A DNA stretch of 64,000 nt from Limnohabitans sp. Jir61 (GCF_003063545.1 NZ_NESD01000002.1:124001-188000), one strand, 5' to 3'. Counted from the stretch's first letter, positions 20,089 through 31,383 are shown. Notes: generated by a model from the letters alone, not told the origin. Translations and numbers: made by a program.

Positions 20089-20207
20089 TTGGAGCTCCTG
20101 TGGGATGACTTATTTGTGACAGTTAAATGACACCGAAGTGTAAACGCAGCTCATCACCCTGAGCCATCCCACGTCTCCCGAGGTGTGCCATACGAATTGA
20201 GAAATGT

Positions 20208-20681
20208 CTAAGGCAAGATACGCTGAATCGGTTGATCTTGCACGGCCACAAGTTGCAGATCGCTCACACGCTCGGGCCACACCTCAGCCACGGGTTGCAG
20301 CACAAACGCGCGTTCGTGCCAGCGCGGATGCGGCAAAGTCAGCTCAGGCGTTGCCAAAGCCACATCGCCATAAAAAATGAGGTCGAGGTCGAGCGTGCGC
20401 GGGGCATTCTTAAAAGGTCGCTCACGCCCACTTTGCAGCTCGAGCGCTTGCAAGGCATGCAACAGCGCCACTGGGCTGAGCTGGGTGTGGATCAAGGCCA
20501 CAGCATTGATGAAATCTGGCCCTTGGGCCTCATAGGGTGCACTGCGGTACAGCGACGAGGCTTTGAACAACTGCGTCTCAGGCAAGCCCGCCACATCGCG
20601 CAAGGCTTGCTGCACGGTGGCCACCGCGTCGCCCAAATTGGCGCCGAGGGCCACACACGCCATGACGGGTTTTGCTGACAT
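20208..20681 (-). CDS. folK: 2-amino-4-hydroxy-6-hydroxymethyldihydropteridine pyrophosphokinase
   Basis: ALGANLGD, GRERPFKNAPRTLDLDLIFYGD, HPRWHERAFVLQPVAEV. Confidence 0.95.
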   Translation of the reverse strand: MSAKPVMACVALGANLGDAVATVQQALRDVAGLPETQLFKASSLYRSAPYEAQGPDFINAVALIHTQLSPVALLHALQALELQSGRERPFKNAPRTLDLDLIFYGDVALATPELTLPHPRWHERAFVLQPVAEVWPERVSDLQLVAVQDQPIQRILP

Positions 20682-20695
20682 GGCGAAGGCTCTGC

Positions 20696-22240
20696 TTATT
20701 CGGCGGCGGGTGAGCCACCGGCTTCGCCCGTGGGCTTGCGACGGCGACGACGGCGTTTTTTGGCGGGCGATGCTGCACCTTCTTCACCTTCGGGCTCCAC
20801 CTCACGGAAACGTGGGTCTTCACTCTCGGGCTTTGGCGCACGACGCACCGCATGCACGCGGGGTGCGCGCTGGGCTTTTTGTTGTTCTTGGCGCACTTGC
20901 TGCAACAGGTCTTCGCGCTCGCTGTCACTGGCCACGCTGAACTCTTGCCACCAATCCGACAAGGCTTCGTCCACCTCGCCCACATCGGCACGCAAGCGCA
21001 TGAAGTCAAAGCCAGCACGGAAACGCGCTTGATCCACCAAGGTCCAAGGGCCGCTGCCTGTGCGCTTTTCAAAGCGCGGCTGCATCATCCAAATTTCGCG
21101 CATGTCCGCGCCGAGCTTGCCTCGGCCCGACACATCGCCAATGCGAGAGTCAAACACTTCGTCAATGGCATCTTGCAAGGCAGGGAACGATGGCTGTTTG
21201 ACACTGCGATGCGCCCATGTCTCACGCACATCCGACCACAACACACAGGCCAGCAAGAAGCTAGGTGCTACCGGCTTGCCCTCGCCCACGCGGCGGTCGG
21301 TGTCGTTCAAAGCGGTGGTGACAAATTGTTCGCTGGCACGCTCGACCACGATGTCGAGCAAGGGGTAAATACCTTTGGCCAAACCGTGTTGCTTGAGTTG
21401 TTCAATGCTGGCCAGCGCGTGGCCGGTTTGCAAAAGCTTGAGCATTTCGTCAAACAAGCGGCTTTGCGGCACATCGGCCAGCAGCTTGGCGGCTTTTTTC
21501 AGAGGAGCAGCCGTCTTTGCTTCCATCTTGAAGCCTAAGCCCGAGAGCTTGGCCGCAAAACGCACGGCGCGAATCACGCGCACAGGGTCTTCGCGGTAGC
21601 GCGTGGCAGGGTCGCCAATCATGCGAATGACTTTTTTCTTCGCGTCGGCAATGCCGCCGTGGTAGTCGATCACGTTGCCCGTTTCGGGGTCGTAGTACAT
21701 GGCGTTGATGGTGAAGTCGCGGCGCGCCGCGTCTTGGTCTTGTGGGCCCCACACGTTGTCGCGGAGCACACGGCCGCTGGCGTCAACGGCGTGCTTCATA
21801 TTGGCCAGCTCTTGCTTGCTGCTGCGCTCGTTGCCTTTGACTTTTTCGGCATCGGCGTTGTCTAAGTGGGCGCGGAAGGTGGACACCTCAATCACTTCGT
21901 GCTCACGGCCTCGGCCGTACACCACGTGCACGATGCGGAAACGTCGGCCAATGATGAAGGCGCGACGGAATGCCGCCTTCACTTGCTCGGGCGTGGCGTT
22001 GGTGGCCACATCAAAGTCTTTGGGCTTCAAGCCCAGCAACAAATCGCGCACTGCGCCACCCACGATGTAGGCTTCAAAGCCACGGTCTTGCAGGGTGCGC
22101 ACCACGTTCAAGGCGCGTTCATCCACCCAGTCGACGTTGATGCCGTGCACCTTGGCAGGCACCACATGGCGTTTGCCTAAGTTGGGCAGCGTGCTGGCGG
22201 GCGACTTGCCCATCAGCTTGTTGATGAATTGTTTGATCAT
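20696..22240 (-). CDS. pcnB: Poly(A) polymerase I
   Basis: IVGGAVRDLLLGLKPKDFDVATNATPEQVK; basic C-terminus. Start set at 22240 (MIKQFINKLMGKS), overlapping the HAD gene stop. Confidence 0.93.
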   Translation of the reverse strand: MIKQFINKLMGKSPASTLPNLGKRHVVPAKVHGINVDWVDERALNVVRTLQDRGFEAYIVGGAVRDLLLGLKPKDFDVATNATPEQVKAAFRRAFIIGRRFRIVHVVYGRGREHEVIEVSTFRAHLDNADAEKVKGNERSSKQELANMKHAVDASGRVLRDNVWGPQDQDAARRDFTINAMYYDPETGNVIDYHGGIADAKKKVIRMIGDPATRYREDPVRVIRAVRFAAKLSGLGFKMEAKTAAPLKKAAKLLADVPQSRLFDEMLKLLQTGHALASIEQLKQHGLAKGIYPLLDIVVERASEQFVTTALNDTDRRVGEGKPVAPSFLLACVLWSDVRETWAHRSVKQPSFPALQDAIDEVFDSRIGDVSGRGKLGADMREIWMMQPRFEKRTGSGPWTLVDQARFRAGFDFMRLRADVGEVDEALSDWWQEFSVASDSEREDLLQQVRQEQQKAQRAPRVHAVRRAPKPESEDPRFREVEPEGEEGAASPAKKRRRRRRKPTGEAGGSPAAE

Positions 22241-22911
22241 TGTTTTGGGAACAGTTCCAAAATCGGCCAGCCTTTTTCTAAGGCCACGGCGCGCAGTGTG
22301 TTGTCGGGGTTGGTCGCCACGGGGTGGTTGACGCGCTCCAACAGGGGCAAATCGTTGCGGGAATCGCTGTAGAAGGTGGTCTCTACATCGGCCCAGTCCA
22401 AGCCTTCGCGTATGAGCCATTGTTGCAGACGTTGCACTTTGCCTTCGCGCAGGGTGGGCACACCGCTGATTTCGTTGGTGAACCAGCCCTTCGCATCGCG
22501 CACCAGCTCCACCGCAATCAGCTCTTCCACGCCAAAGGCTTTGGCAATGGGGCGGGTCACAAACTCGTTGGTAGCGGTGATGATGATGACGCGGTCGCCT
22601 GCATCTTTGTGCTTTTGCACCAGCGCCAGCGCTTCGGGGCGAATGGCTGGCTGAATGACTTCGCGCATGAATTGCGCATGGGCCTGCGCCGCCACATCTG
22701 GGCCACGCTGGCAAAACGCTTCGGATGCAAAACGCACGTAGTCGTGAATATCCAAAGTGCCTGCTTGGTAGTGGGCATAAAACTCGTCGTTACGCCTGAT
22801 GAACGCATCACGCTCATGCCAGCCCAAACGCACGGTGAACTCGCCCCACGATTGGTCGGAGTCAATCGGCAGCAAGGTGTGGTCGAGGTCAAATAAGGCG
22901 AGTTTCATCAC
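22237..22911 (-). CDS. HAD-IB family phosphatase (SerB-like)
   Basis: LALFDLDHTLLPIDSD, IIITATNEF, YSDSRNDLPLL. Confidence 0.9.
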   Translation of the reverse strand: MMKLALFDLDHTLLPIDSDQSWGEFTVRLGWHERDAFIRRNDEFYAHYQAGTLDIHDYVRFASEAFCQRGPDVAAQAHAQFMREVIQPAIRPEALALVQKHKDAGDRVIIITATNEFVTRPIAKAFGVEELIAVELVRDAKGWFTNEISGVPTLREGKVQRLQQWLIREGLDWADVETTFYSDSRNDLPLLERVNHPVATNPDNTLRAVALEKGWPILELFPKQ

Positions 22912-23600
22912 ATGGCTTCCAGCATGGCTTTGATCAACGGGATAGTGATGGCTCGTTGCGTTTGCAAGGCGTAGCCATCGAGTTGATCGAGGAGTTGAAT
23001 GAGGCTGCTGAGGTCACGGCTGAAGCGGTTGAGCATGAAGTCCATCACCTCATCGCTCAAGAACACACCTCGGTCATCGGCCTGTTGGCGCAGCACAGCG
23101 CGGCGCTCGGTTTCGCTGAGCACCTGCAATTGAAAAATATGGCCCCAACCCAAGCGGGTACGCAAGTCTTCGCGCAAGGCCAAGTCGCTGGGCGGCACGC
23201 TACCTGCGGCTAGCACCCAACGCTGCTGACCATCGTTGGGCGTAGTGGCGTTGACAAACCAATTGAAAGCGGCGTGTTGCTGCACGGCGGTGTAGAGGTG
23301 CACATCGTCCAAGATGACCACGCGCCATGCGTCATTGAAAGCAGAAGGCTCGGCCAATGTGGCATCCATCCAGCCCACGGGGCAGCTTTGGTCGCGCAAG
23401 GCGGCTTGCGCAGCGCGCAGCAAATGGGTTTTACCGCTACCACCCTCGCCCCACACATACGTGGGCACGGGTGAGCGCTTGTCGTTGCCCACCCAGAGTT
23501 GCAAGTGCTGCAACGCCGCTTGATTGGGGCCTGCGAAAAAGTTTTTGAGAGTCGGGCCGGGAGCCAAACCAATGTCGAGTGCGATTTGCTTCATCTGCAC
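22908..23600 (-). CDS. hda: DnaA regulatory inactivator Hda
   Basis: DnaA-like AAA+ (WGEGGSGKTHLLRA) without a DNA-binding domain; IAL N-terminus. Confidence 0.9.
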   Translation of the reverse strand: MQMKQIALDIGLAPGPTLKNFFAGPNQAALQHLQLWVGNDKRSPVPTYVWGEGGSGKTHLLRAAQAALRDQSCPVGWMDATLAEPSAFNDAWRVVILDDVHLYTAVQQHAAFNWFVNATTPNDGQQRWVLAAGSVPPSDLALREDLRTRLGWGHIFQLQVLSETERRAVLRQQADDRGVFLSDEVMDFMLNRFSRDLSSLIQLLDQLDGYALQTQRAITIPLIKAMLEAM

Positions 23601-24674
23601 TCAAACACCACGGTACAAAGCGCTGGCTTGGTACTGCGCACGCAAGCGGCGAATGGCCACCAACAACACTGCGCTGGCAGGCAAGGCCACCAGCACACCG
23701 ACAAAACCAAACAACTGGCCAAAGGCCATCAAAGCAAAAATCACATGCAGCGGGTGCAGGCCAATGCGCTCGCCCACCAAGCGTGGCGTCAGCACAAAAC
23801 TCTCAATGAGTTGGCCCAAGCCATAGACCACCGCCACCATCAGCAAAGCTTCGCTGGGCGCAAACTGCAGCACGCCCGCCAAGATGGCCAAGACCAAGCC
23901 CACACCAAAACCCACATATGGCACAAACACCGCCAAGCCTGTGAACACGCCAATCGGGAATGCCAATTCCAAACCAAAGGCCCACAAGGCCACGCTGTAA
24001 TACACCGCCAACAAGGCCATGACGGACAACTGGCCGCGCAAGTATTGACCCAGCACCTCATCGCATTCGTTCACAAAACTGTCGTATGAACCCCGTGCAG
24101 GCATAGGCACCAAGGCTTCCACATGGTGCACCAAGCGCTGCCAATCGACCAACAAATAAAACAGCACCACAGGGATCAAGATCAAATTGCCCACCACGGC
24201 AAGAGCCACGCTGCCACCAATGCGTAGCGAAGTCAGAGCTTGTCTGAAACCATCGTCAAACGAGGTGCTGAAGGTTTGCAGCACAAAAGCTTTAATGCTG
24301 GCACTGTCCAGCATGACGTGAATGCCTTTGGCTTGCAGCCAAGGCACGATGTCGGTTTGCAAACGCTCCACAAGCACGGGCACTTGATCGCGCATGCGCG
24401 GCAACTCGTGAGCCAAGATAGGAATCAGTAAGGTACACAGCGCCACTAGCAGCGTCAAAAAGAACACCTCAACCAGCACCACCGCCACCAAGCGGGGCAA
24501 ACGCCCACCAAATACACGCTGGAGACTTCGCACCATCGGGCTCAGCACATAAGCCAACACAGCTGCCACCACAAACGGCATCAGCACAGGGCCCAGCAGC
24601 CACAGCACAAGCGCGGTCACGCCCGCGAGGCCAGTCCAAGCGAGGGCGTGTTGTTGTGCGGGGGTGAATTGCAT
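23601..24674 (-). CDS. AI-2E family transporter (putative permease)
   Basis: PF01594-type membrane protein; start re-assigned to MQFTPAQQH. Confidence 0.88.
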   Translation of the reverse strand: MQFTPAQQHALAWTGLAGVTALVLWLLGPVLMPFVVAAVLAYVLSPMVRSLQRVFGGRLPRLVAVVLVEVFFLTLLVALCTLLIPILAHELPRMRDQVPVLVERLQTDIVPWLQAKGIHVMLDSASIKAFVLQTFSTSFDDGFRQALTSLRIGGSVALAVVGNLILIPVVLFYLLVDWQRLVHHVEALVPMPARGSYDSFVNECDEVLGQYLRGQLSVMALLAVYYSVALWAFGLELAFPIGVFTGLAVFVPYVGFGVGLVLAILAGVLQFAPSEALLMVAVVYGLGQLIESFVLTPRLVGERIGLHPLHVIFALMAFGQLFGFVGVLVALPASAVLLVAIRRLRAQYQASALYRGV

Positions 24675-24756
24675 ACAGCGTGTGAAGGTGATGGCTTTAA
24701 AATTACCGCTTGATTCTATCGGCGCACACCTTGCAGCGCCCCAGCACCTTTTCACT

Positions 24757-25785
24757 ATGAACAAACCCCTCTCCTACAAAGACGCCGGCGTCGACATCGT
24801 CGCAGGCGATGCCTTGGTCGAACGCATCAAACCCTTGGCCAAGAAAACCATGCGCGAGGGCGTGTTGGCCGGCATCGGTGGTTTTGGTGCCTTGTTTGAA
24901 GTGCCCAAGCGCTACAAAGAACCCGTGCTGGTGAGTGGCACTGACGGCGTGGGCACCAAGCTCAAGCTGGCCTTTGAATGGCAAATGCACGACACCGTGG
25001 GCATCGACTTGGTGGCCATGAGCGTGAACGACGTGTTGGTGCAAGGCGCTGAACCCCTGTTCTTCCTCGACTACTTTGCCTGCGGCAAATTGCACATCGA
25101 CACCGCCGCTGCGGTGGTGGGCGGCATTGCCAAAGGCTGCGAGCTGTCAGGCTGCGCCTTGATTGGCGGCGAAACTGCTGAAATGCCAGGCATGTACCCC
25201 GATGGCGAATACGACCTAGCCGGTTTTGCCGTGGGTGCGGTGGAAAAATCCAAAATCCTGACCGGCCAAAACGTCAAGCCAGGTGATGTGGTGTTGGGCT
25301 TGACATCAGCTGGTGTGCACTCCAACGGCTTCTCATTAGTGCGCAAAGTGATTGACCGTGCAGGCGCAAACGCACCCGATACCTTGGACGGCAAGCCGTT
25401 CAAAGAAGCCATCATGGCCCCCACCCGCTTGTACGTGAAGAGCGTGTTGGCTGCTTTGGCCGAGACACCCATCAAAGCACTCGCCCACATCACCGGTGGC
25501 GGCTTGCTGGAAAACATCCCACGCGTGTTGCCCGAAGGCACGGCCGCTCACCTGAAAAAAGGCAGCTGGCCACAAACCGAGCTGTTTGCTTGGTTGCAAA
25601 ACACGGCTGGCATCGACGACATCGAAATGAACCGTACTTTCAACAACGGCATTGGCATGGTGGTGGTGATTGACGCCGCACACGCTGCCGCTTGTGCCGA
25701 CGTGCTGCGCGCTCACGGTGAGCAAGTGCACACCATTGGCGTGATTGCTGAGCTGGGTAATGGCCCTGCGGTGGTGGTGGCCTAA
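24757..25785 (+). CDS. purM: Phosphoribosylformylglycinamidine cyclo-ligase
   Basis: [25 protein letters not shown]...[12 protein letters not shown]...[11 protein letters not shown]. Confidence 0.97.
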   Translation: MNKPLSYKDAGVDIVAGDALVERIKPLAKKTMREGVLAGIGGFGALFEVPKRYKEPVLVSGTDGVGTKLKLAFEWQMHDTVGIDLVAMSVNDVLVQGAEPLFFLDYFACGKLHIDTAAAVVGGIAKGCELSGCALIGGETAEMPGMYPDGEYDLAGFAVGAVEKSKILTGQNVKPGDVVLGLTSAGVHSNGFSLVRKVIDRAGANAPDTLDGKPFKEAIMAPTRLYVKSVLAALAETPIKALAHITGGGLLENIPRVLPEGTAAHLKKGSWPQTELFAWLQNTAGIDDIEMNRTFNNGIGMVVVIDAAHAAACADVLRAHGEQVHTIGVIAELGNGPAVVVA

Positions 25786-25801
25786 AGCCCCTTGCCCCAA
25801 C

Positions 25802-25829
25802 AAAAAAGCACCCTCGGGTGCTTTTTTTA
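25802..25829 (+). terminator. Terminator after purM (overlaps the end of the convergent SirB1-like gene)
   Basis: aaaaaagcaccctcgggtgctttttt. Confidence 0.8.
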
Positions 25830-26555
25830 TTCTTCGTCGTCGTGCACTTGCGGCAGCAGCACCATCAACCTTTGCCGTACCAACAGCAACCGCTCTGGGT
25901 CTTGGTGCGAGGTGTAGACCTCTTCCAAATTGCGCAGCATGCGCGCCACGATTTCGCGTGGCGTTGCGGCACGTAAATAGTGCTTAAGCAATTCGTCCGA
26001 CACATGACCGTCGCGCAACAACCCCGACTCGGCATGTATAGGCACCAAGCGCTCAGACAAATCTTCTTTGCTAAGCGACTCGCCCGTGAACGGGTCGATC
26101 ACCACCTGCCCTTCGTTCGGGAAAGGCAATCGTACTTTCATCAGGAAGTGTCCAGGAAAGCCCACGCCTTGCGCACGCAACCCAATGCTTTGCGCCAGCT
26201 CTAACCACAACACCGCCAAACTGATGGGAATGCCTCGGCGCGTGCGCAACATCACATGCAAATAGCTGTTGTCAGGGTCGTAATAGTTGTTGAGGTTGCC
26301 ACTGAAGCCAAGTTCTTCAAAAAAGAACTTGTTGAGCAAGCGCAGTTTTTGTAAAGCGCCAGCATCTGAGGGCAAGCGTTGTTTGAGGCGACTGCTGAGC
26401 TGATCCACCAGATCCAGCACCTCTTGAATGTCTAGCTCTGGGTATTCGTCTTGCGCCAAGCTGGCGGCAGCTTCGAGCAAGGGGAACTGCTCATCGCTTT
26501 GCACCAAGGAAGCAAAGTATTCCAGGGCGGTGGGTACTTCGAGTTTGAAATCCAT
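25827..26555 (-). CDS. SirB1 / transglutaminase-like family protein
   Basis: LNKFFFEELGFSGNLNNYYDPDNSYLHVMLRTRRGIPISLAVLWLELAQSIGL typical of the family. Confidence 0.85.
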   Translation of the reverse strand: MDFKLEVPTALEYFASLVQSDEQFPLLEAAASLAQDEYPELDIQEVLDLVDQLSSRLKQRLPSDAGALQKLRLLNKFFFEELGFSGNLNNYYDPDNSYLHVMLRTRRGIPISLAVLWLELAQSIGLRAQGVGFPGHFLMKVRLPFPNEGQVVIDPFTGESLSKEDLSERLVPIHAESGLLRDGHVSDELLKHYLRAATPREIVARMLRNLEEVYTSHQDPERLLLVRQRLMVLLPQVHDDEE

Positions 26556-26595
26556 GGCTCAGTCCCCTTCTTTGTTTGGGTTGATCGGCGCTAAG

Positions 26596-28161
26596 TTATC
26601 GACGCAACAAGGCACGCAGCTTCAAGCCGGTGAGGGTGAGTGTCGCAAAGTACAGCAATGCAGACACAGCCAACACACCGGCCATCAAGCCCACGCGCAA
26701 CAGCGGCGTGGCGTGCAAAGCCGTCCAATCCCAATACTGGGCAGACCACCACAACCATGCTGCCAACACGGCACATGCAGCCAGCACTTGCAACACGAAT
26801 CGCAACCACCCCGCGCTCATCACATACGTGCCATTCTTGCGCAAACCCCACAGCAACCAAGCTGCGTTGACCAAGGCTCCCAAGCCAATCGACAAAGCTA
26901 AGCCAGCGTGCGCCAAGTAAGGAACCAAGGCCAAGTTAAGCAGCTGCGTGATGATCAGCACTGCCACCGCAATGCGCACCGGCGTGCGAATGTCTTGGCT
27001 GGCGTAGTAGCCGGGCGCCAGCACCTTGATGGCCACCAGCCCGAGCAATCCCACGCCGTAGCCCATCAGCGCCAGTGTGGTTTGCTGCACATCGTGGGCG
27101 CTGAACGCGCCGTAGTTGTATAGCACGGCCACCAAAGCTTTAGAAAACACCAGCAAAGCCAAAGCACACGGCAGTGCCAACAGCAGCACCAAGCGCAAGC
27201 CCCAATCAAGCATGTCTGAATATTTAGCGGTGTCATTGGCCGCTTTGGCCGCCGACAGCTGAGGCATCAGCACCACCCCCAAAGCAACGCCTAGCAAGGC
27301 CGTGGGGAACTCCATCAAACGGTCGGCATAGCTGAGCCAACTCACACTACCAGCCGTGAGGTGCGATGCGATTTGCGTGTTGATCAACAAAGAAATCTGC
27401 GCCACGCTCACGCCCAGCAAAGCAGGCACCATCAGCTGCAAGATGCGTTTGGGGCCTTCGCCTCCCCAAGCTTCTCGCACGGCACGCCAGCTCAGGCCCA
27501 CGCGGGGCAACATACCCAAACGGCGCAAAGCCAAGAGTTGAATGCTGAGCTGGGCCACACCGCCCAGCATCACACCCACGGCCAAGGCATAAATCGGGGG
27601 CACGCCCAAAGTACCAAACCACGGGCCACCCCACCAAGCGGCGGCAATCATCGACACGTTCAGCAGCACAGGCGTGGCCGCTGGCACAGCAAAACGCTTC
27701 CAAGTGTTGAGCACGCCTGCGGCCAGAGCCACGAGCGACATAAAAGCGATGTACGGAAACATAAAGCGCGTCATCACCACAGCCACCTCAAAACCCTCGG
27801 GCGACTGCTGCAAACCACTGGCCATGGCCCACACCAGCCAAGGCGCAGCTAAAACGCCCAGCACTGATGTGATGAACAAAGCCCAAATCAGCAAGGTGGC
27901 GACTTGGTTGATCAGTACATGGGTGGCCTCATCTCCGTTTTGCTGGCGGCTAGCGGCCAGCACCGGAACAAAAGCTTGACTGAATGCCCCCTCGGCAAAC
28001 AGACGTCGGAATAAATTGGGGATGCGAAACGCCACATTGAAGGCGTCAGTCAGTGCGCTGGCCCCGAAAGTCGAAGCAATCAGCAGTTCGCGCATCAGCC
28101 CAGTGATGCGGGAAACCAGGGTCAAGCCCGAGACGATGGAGGCAGATTTGAACAATGACAC
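26596..28161 (-). CDS. murJ: Lipid II flippase MurJ
   Basis: SLFKSASIVSGLTLVSRITGLMRE..., 14-TM MviN/MurJ sequence. Confidence 0.95.
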   Translation of the reverse strand: MSLFKSASIVSGLTLVSRITGLMRELLIASTFGASALTDAFNVAFRIPNLFRRLFAEGAFSQAFVPVLAASRQQNGDEATHVLINQVATLLIWALFITSVLGVLAAPWLVWAMASGLQQSPEGFEVAVVMTRFMFPYIAFMSLVALAAGVLNTWKRFAVPAATPVLLNVSMIAAAWWGGPWFGTLGVPPIYALAVGVMLGGVAQLSIQLLALRRLGMLPRVGLSWRAVREAWGGEGPKRILQLMVPALLGVSVAQISLLINTQIASHLTAGSVSWLSYADRLMEFPTALLGVALGVVLMPQLSAAKAANDTAKYSDMLDWGLRLVLLLALPCALALLVFSKALVAVLYNYGAFSAHDVQQTTLALMGYGVGLLGLVAIKVLAPGYYASQDIRTPVRIAVAVLIITQLLNLALVPYLAHAGLALSIGLGALVNAAWLLWGLRKNGTYVMSAGWLRFVLQVLAACAVLAAWLWWSAQYWDWTALHATPLLRVGLMAGVLAVSALLYFATLTLTGLKLRALLRR

Positions 28162-28280
28162 GCTTTGGAGTGTAGCGAGGGCTTGACAAGCCTTTTGGGT
28201 GGGCTTCGGCCCCAGTTTTGGGATTTGCTACAATCGTGGGCTTTGCTGACATCATCCTCAGACACTTAAGGAATTTAATC

Positions 28281-28580
28281 ATGGCTTCAGCCAAACCCAA
28301 GAAAAAGAACCCACGCCTGGCATCAGGCCGTAAACGCGTCCGTCAGGACATCAAAATCAACGCTGCCAACACCTCGTTGCGCTCGAAGTACCGCACTGCG
28401 GTGAAGAACGTCGAGAAAGCTGTTCTGGCTGGCGACAAAACCAAAGCTACCGAACTGTTTGCCAAGATGCAAGCTGTTGTGGACACGATTGCTGACAAAG
28501 GCATCTTCCACAAGAACAAAGCAGCTCGCGATAAGAGCCGCTTGTCTACCAAGGTGAAAGCCTTGGCACTCGCCGCCTAA
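28281..28580 (+). CDS. rpsT: 30S ribosomal protein S20
   Basis: [48 protein letters not shown]. Confidence 0.97.
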   Translation: MASAKPKKKNPRLASGRKRVRQDIKINAANTSLRSKYRTAVKNVEKAVLAGDKTKATELFAKMQAVVDTIADKGIFHKNKAARDKSRLSTKVKALALAA

Positions 28581-28655
28581 TTTATTAGGCAACCAGCCCG
28601 GGCTGAATGTTCAGCCCGCCGTTTGTAACGGGTGCGCTGTCAGCAAAGAAAAAGC

Positions 28656-28682
28656 AAAAACCCGCTCTTGAGCGGGTTTTTT
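28656..28682 (+). terminator. Terminator after rpsT
   Basis: aaaaacccgctcttgagcgggtttttt. Confidence 0.85.
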
Positions 28683-28723
28683 GTTGTCTGGTGTTTTTGT
28701 GGCACTGCCCTTTGGGCGCGAAA

Positions 28724-29044
28724 TTAAACAGCAGGTGGATGCTCAGGCAGCAAGCAGGCTTCCACCACTTGCAAGTTGTTGTCGCGGGCGAAGTTCATCA
28801 CGAAGTTCCAGGCCATGGCATCTTCGTCGCGCAAGTCGGTGTGGACGATGACGCACTTATTGCCATCCAGCACATTGGGCACACACCAAGGGGAATAGCT
28901 CAAGTGGCTGCCGGGTGTTGCGCCGCCCGGGCGGAATTGGCTCATCACGCCCGCCAAACGCTCGGCCCAATCGCTGGGGCGAAACGTGCGTCCTTCATGG
29001 GTGATACCCAGAATAAAAACTTCTTTGGCGGAGTGTGAAACCAT
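28724..29044 (-). CDS. DUF3579 family protein
   Basis: KEVFILGITHEGRTFRPSDWAERLAGVMSQFRPGG family-typical sequence; start chosen at MVSHSAKE. Confidence 0.8.
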   Translation of the reverse strand: MVSHSAKEVFILGITHEGRTFRPSDWAERLAGVMSQFRPGGATPGSHLSYSPWCVPNVLDGNKCVIVHTDLRDEDAMAWNFVMNFARDNNLQVVEACLLPEHPPAV

Positions 29045-29242
29045 CGGGTAGATGCTGAAAACGGTTGCGTGGCGAACGGGGGATCTCCCGCAGTCGCTCG
29101 GTGACAGGTATTCTATCTTATATAAGACTTGTGACATTTGGATGCCCCCAAAACCGCCACGGTTTTGTCATGTCAGTGCCTTTAAAATCACGCCTCAACG
29201 GCTCAACCTTCGTTGGGTCGTTTTTATTTTTGGAGTACCTAC

Positions 29243-30451
29243 ATGTCATCCGCTACACGCACTGTGCCTACCGAACCTCATGTCATGCCGACTTTTGGGC
29301 GCTTGCCCATCGCCATTGCACGCGGTCAAGGCTGCCGCGTGTGGGACACCGAAGGTCGCGCCTACTTAGATGCCTTGGCTGGCATTGCGGTCAACACCTT
29401 GGGCCACAACCACGCTGAGTTTGTGGCCGCTTTGCAGCAACAAATGACCGAAGTCATTCACTGCTGTAACTACTACTACACCCCCAATGCTGAAAAGCTG
29501 GCTGCCAAGCTGACCGAGTTCTCGGGCATGAGCAATGTGTTCTATTGCAACAGCGGCTTGGAAGCCAACGAAGCTGCTATCAAGCTGGCACGCAAATACG
29601 GCCACGACAAAGGCATCCACAACCCACAAATCGTGGTCTACGAAAAAGCCTTCCATGGCCGCAGCATCGCCACACTCAGCGCCACGGGCAACGCCAAGAT
29701 TCAAAAAGGCTTTGAACCGTTGCTCGAAGGCTTCATCCGTGTGCCCGTGAACAACATCGAAGCACTCAAGCAAGCCACCGAAGGCAACCCCAATGTGGTG
29801 GCTGTGTTCTTGGAGACCATCCAAGGCGAAGGCGGCGTCAACCCCATGCACATGAACTACCTGCGTGACGTGCGCGCCCTGTGCGACCAACACGATTGGC
29901 TGATGATGGTCGACGAAGTGCAAAGCGGCATGGGCCGCACAGGCAAATGGTTCGCCCACCAATGGGCAGGCGTGGTGCCTGATGTGATGCCACTGGCCAA
30001 AGGCTTGGCCTCTGGCGTGCCGATTGGCGCGGTGGTGGCTGGCCCCAAAGCGGCTGGCGTATTGACAGCGGGCACACATGGCTCCACCTTTGGTGGCAAC
30101 CCACTGGCTGTGCGCGCTGGTTTGGAAACCATCCACATCATGGAAAAAGACGACCTGATGGGCAACGCGGCCCGCATGGGTCAATACCTGGCTGATGCAT
30201 TCAAGCGCGAATTTACCAATGAGCCAGGCGTGAAAGACATTCGCGGCCAAGGCCTGATGATTGGCATTGAGCTCGACCGTCCCTGCGGCGCGATCATGCA
30301 ACGCGCTTTGGATGCGGGCTTGATGCTCAGCGTCACCGCCGACACCGTGGTGCGCTTGTTGCCACCGCTCATCATTACCCAAGCTGAATGCGATGAGTTG
30401 ATTTCCATCTTGGTGCCGCTGATCAAAACCTTCTTGGCAGAAAAAGCATGA
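29243..30451 (+). CDS. argD: Acetylornithine/succinyldiaminopimelate aminotransferase
   Basis: Class III PLP aminotransferase (NSGLEANEAAIKLARK, GEGGVNPM, HGSTFGGNPLA); upstream GGAG Shine-Dalgarno; next to argF. Confidence 0.93.
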   Translation: MSSATRTVPTEPHVMPTFGRLPIAIARGQGCRVWDTEGRAYLDALAGIAVNTLGHNHAEFVAALQQQMTEVIHCCNYYYTPNAEKLAAKLTEFSGMSNVFYCNSGLEANEAAIKLARKYGHDKGIHNPQIVVYEKAFHGRSIATLSATGNAKIQKGFEPLLEGFIRVPVNNIEALKQATEGNPNVVAVFLETIQGEGGVNPMHMNYLRDVRALCDQHDWLMMVDEVQSGMGRTGKWFAHQWAGVVPDVMPLAKGLASGVPIGAVVAGPKAAGVLTAGTHGSTFGGNPLAVRAGLETIHIMEKDDLMGNAARMGQYLADAFKREFTNEPGVKDIRGQGLMIGIELDRPCGAIMQRALDAGLMLSVTADTVVRLLPPLIITQAECDELISILVPLIKTFLAEKA

Positions 30452-31383
30452 CGATCAAACATTACCTGCAGTTCACTGACCTGTCGGCGGATGAATACGC
30501 TTATGTGTTCACGCGCGCAGCGCTGATCAAGAAGAAATTCAAAGCCTACGAAAAACACCACACGCTGGCAGACCGCACGCTGGCCATGATTTTCGAGAAG
30601 GCCTCCACGCGCACGCGCGTGAGCTTTGAGGCTGGCATGTATCAGCTGGGCGGCTCGGTGGTTCACTTGACCACGGGCGACAGCCAACTGGGACGCTCAG
30701 AGCCGATTGAAGACAGCGCCAAAGTCATCAGCCGCATGACCGACTTGGTGATGATTCGCACTTACGGCCAAGACAAGATCAACAGCTTTGCTGCCAACTC
30801 GCGCGTGCCCGTGATCAACGGTTTGACCAACGAATTTCACCCCTGCCAAATCATGGCGGACTTGTTCACTTTCATCGAGCACCGCGGCTTGACCGTGCAC
30901 CCGCTTGAATGCCTCAAAGGCAAAGTGGTGGCTTGGGTGGGCGACGGCAACAACATGGCCAACACTTGGCTGCAAGCGGCCGACATGTTGGGCTTTACCG
31001 TTCACGTCAGCACGCCTAGTGGCTACGAAGTCAACCCTGCCATTGCAGGCCTGAGCAACGCCAACTGCTACAAGGTGTTCGACAACCCCATGCAAGCCTG
31101 CGAAGGCGCAGACCTTGTCACCACTGATGTGTGGACCAGCATGGGCTACGAGGCGGAAAACGAAGCACGCAAAAAAGCCTTTGCCGATTGGTGCGTGGAC
31201 AGCGAAATGATGGCCGTGGCCAAACCCAATGCCTTGTTCATGCACTGCTTGCCAGCCCACCGTGGCGAAGAAGTGTCGGCCGATGTGATCGACGGGCCAC
31301 AAAGCGTGGTGTGGGACGAAGCCGAAAACCGCATGCACGTGCAAAAAGCGCTCATGGAGTACCTGCTGCTCGGACGTCAGTGA
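30448..31383 (+). CDS. argF: Ornithine carbamoyltransferase
   Basis: FEKASTRTRVSFEAGMYQLGG, FHPCQIMADL, HCLPAHRGEEV. Confidence 0.96.
   Translation: MTIKHYLQFTDLSADEYAYVFTRAALIKKKFKAYEKHHTLADRTLAMIFEKASTRTRVSFEAGMYQLGGSVVHLTTGDSQLGRSEPIEDSAKVISRMTDLVMIRTYGQDKINSFAANSRVPVINGLTNEFHPCQIMADLFTFIEHRGLTVHPLECLKGKVVAWVGDGNNMANTWLQAADMLGFTVHVSTPSGYEVNPAIAGLSNANCYKVFDNPMQACEGADLVTTDVWTSMGYEAENEARKKAFADWCVDSEMMAVAKPNALFMHCLPAHRGEEVSADVIDGPQSVVWDEAENRMHVQKALMEYLLLGRQ

Noticed and set aside
22241-22714. N-terminal extension of the pcnB ORF
   Set aside because: Overlaps the HAD phosphatase gene in another frame; pcnB homology starts at MIKQFINKLMGKS (22240).
29366-30382. 338-aa minus-strand ORF opposite argD
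   Set aside because: Codon-bias artefact antisense to a clear argD gene.
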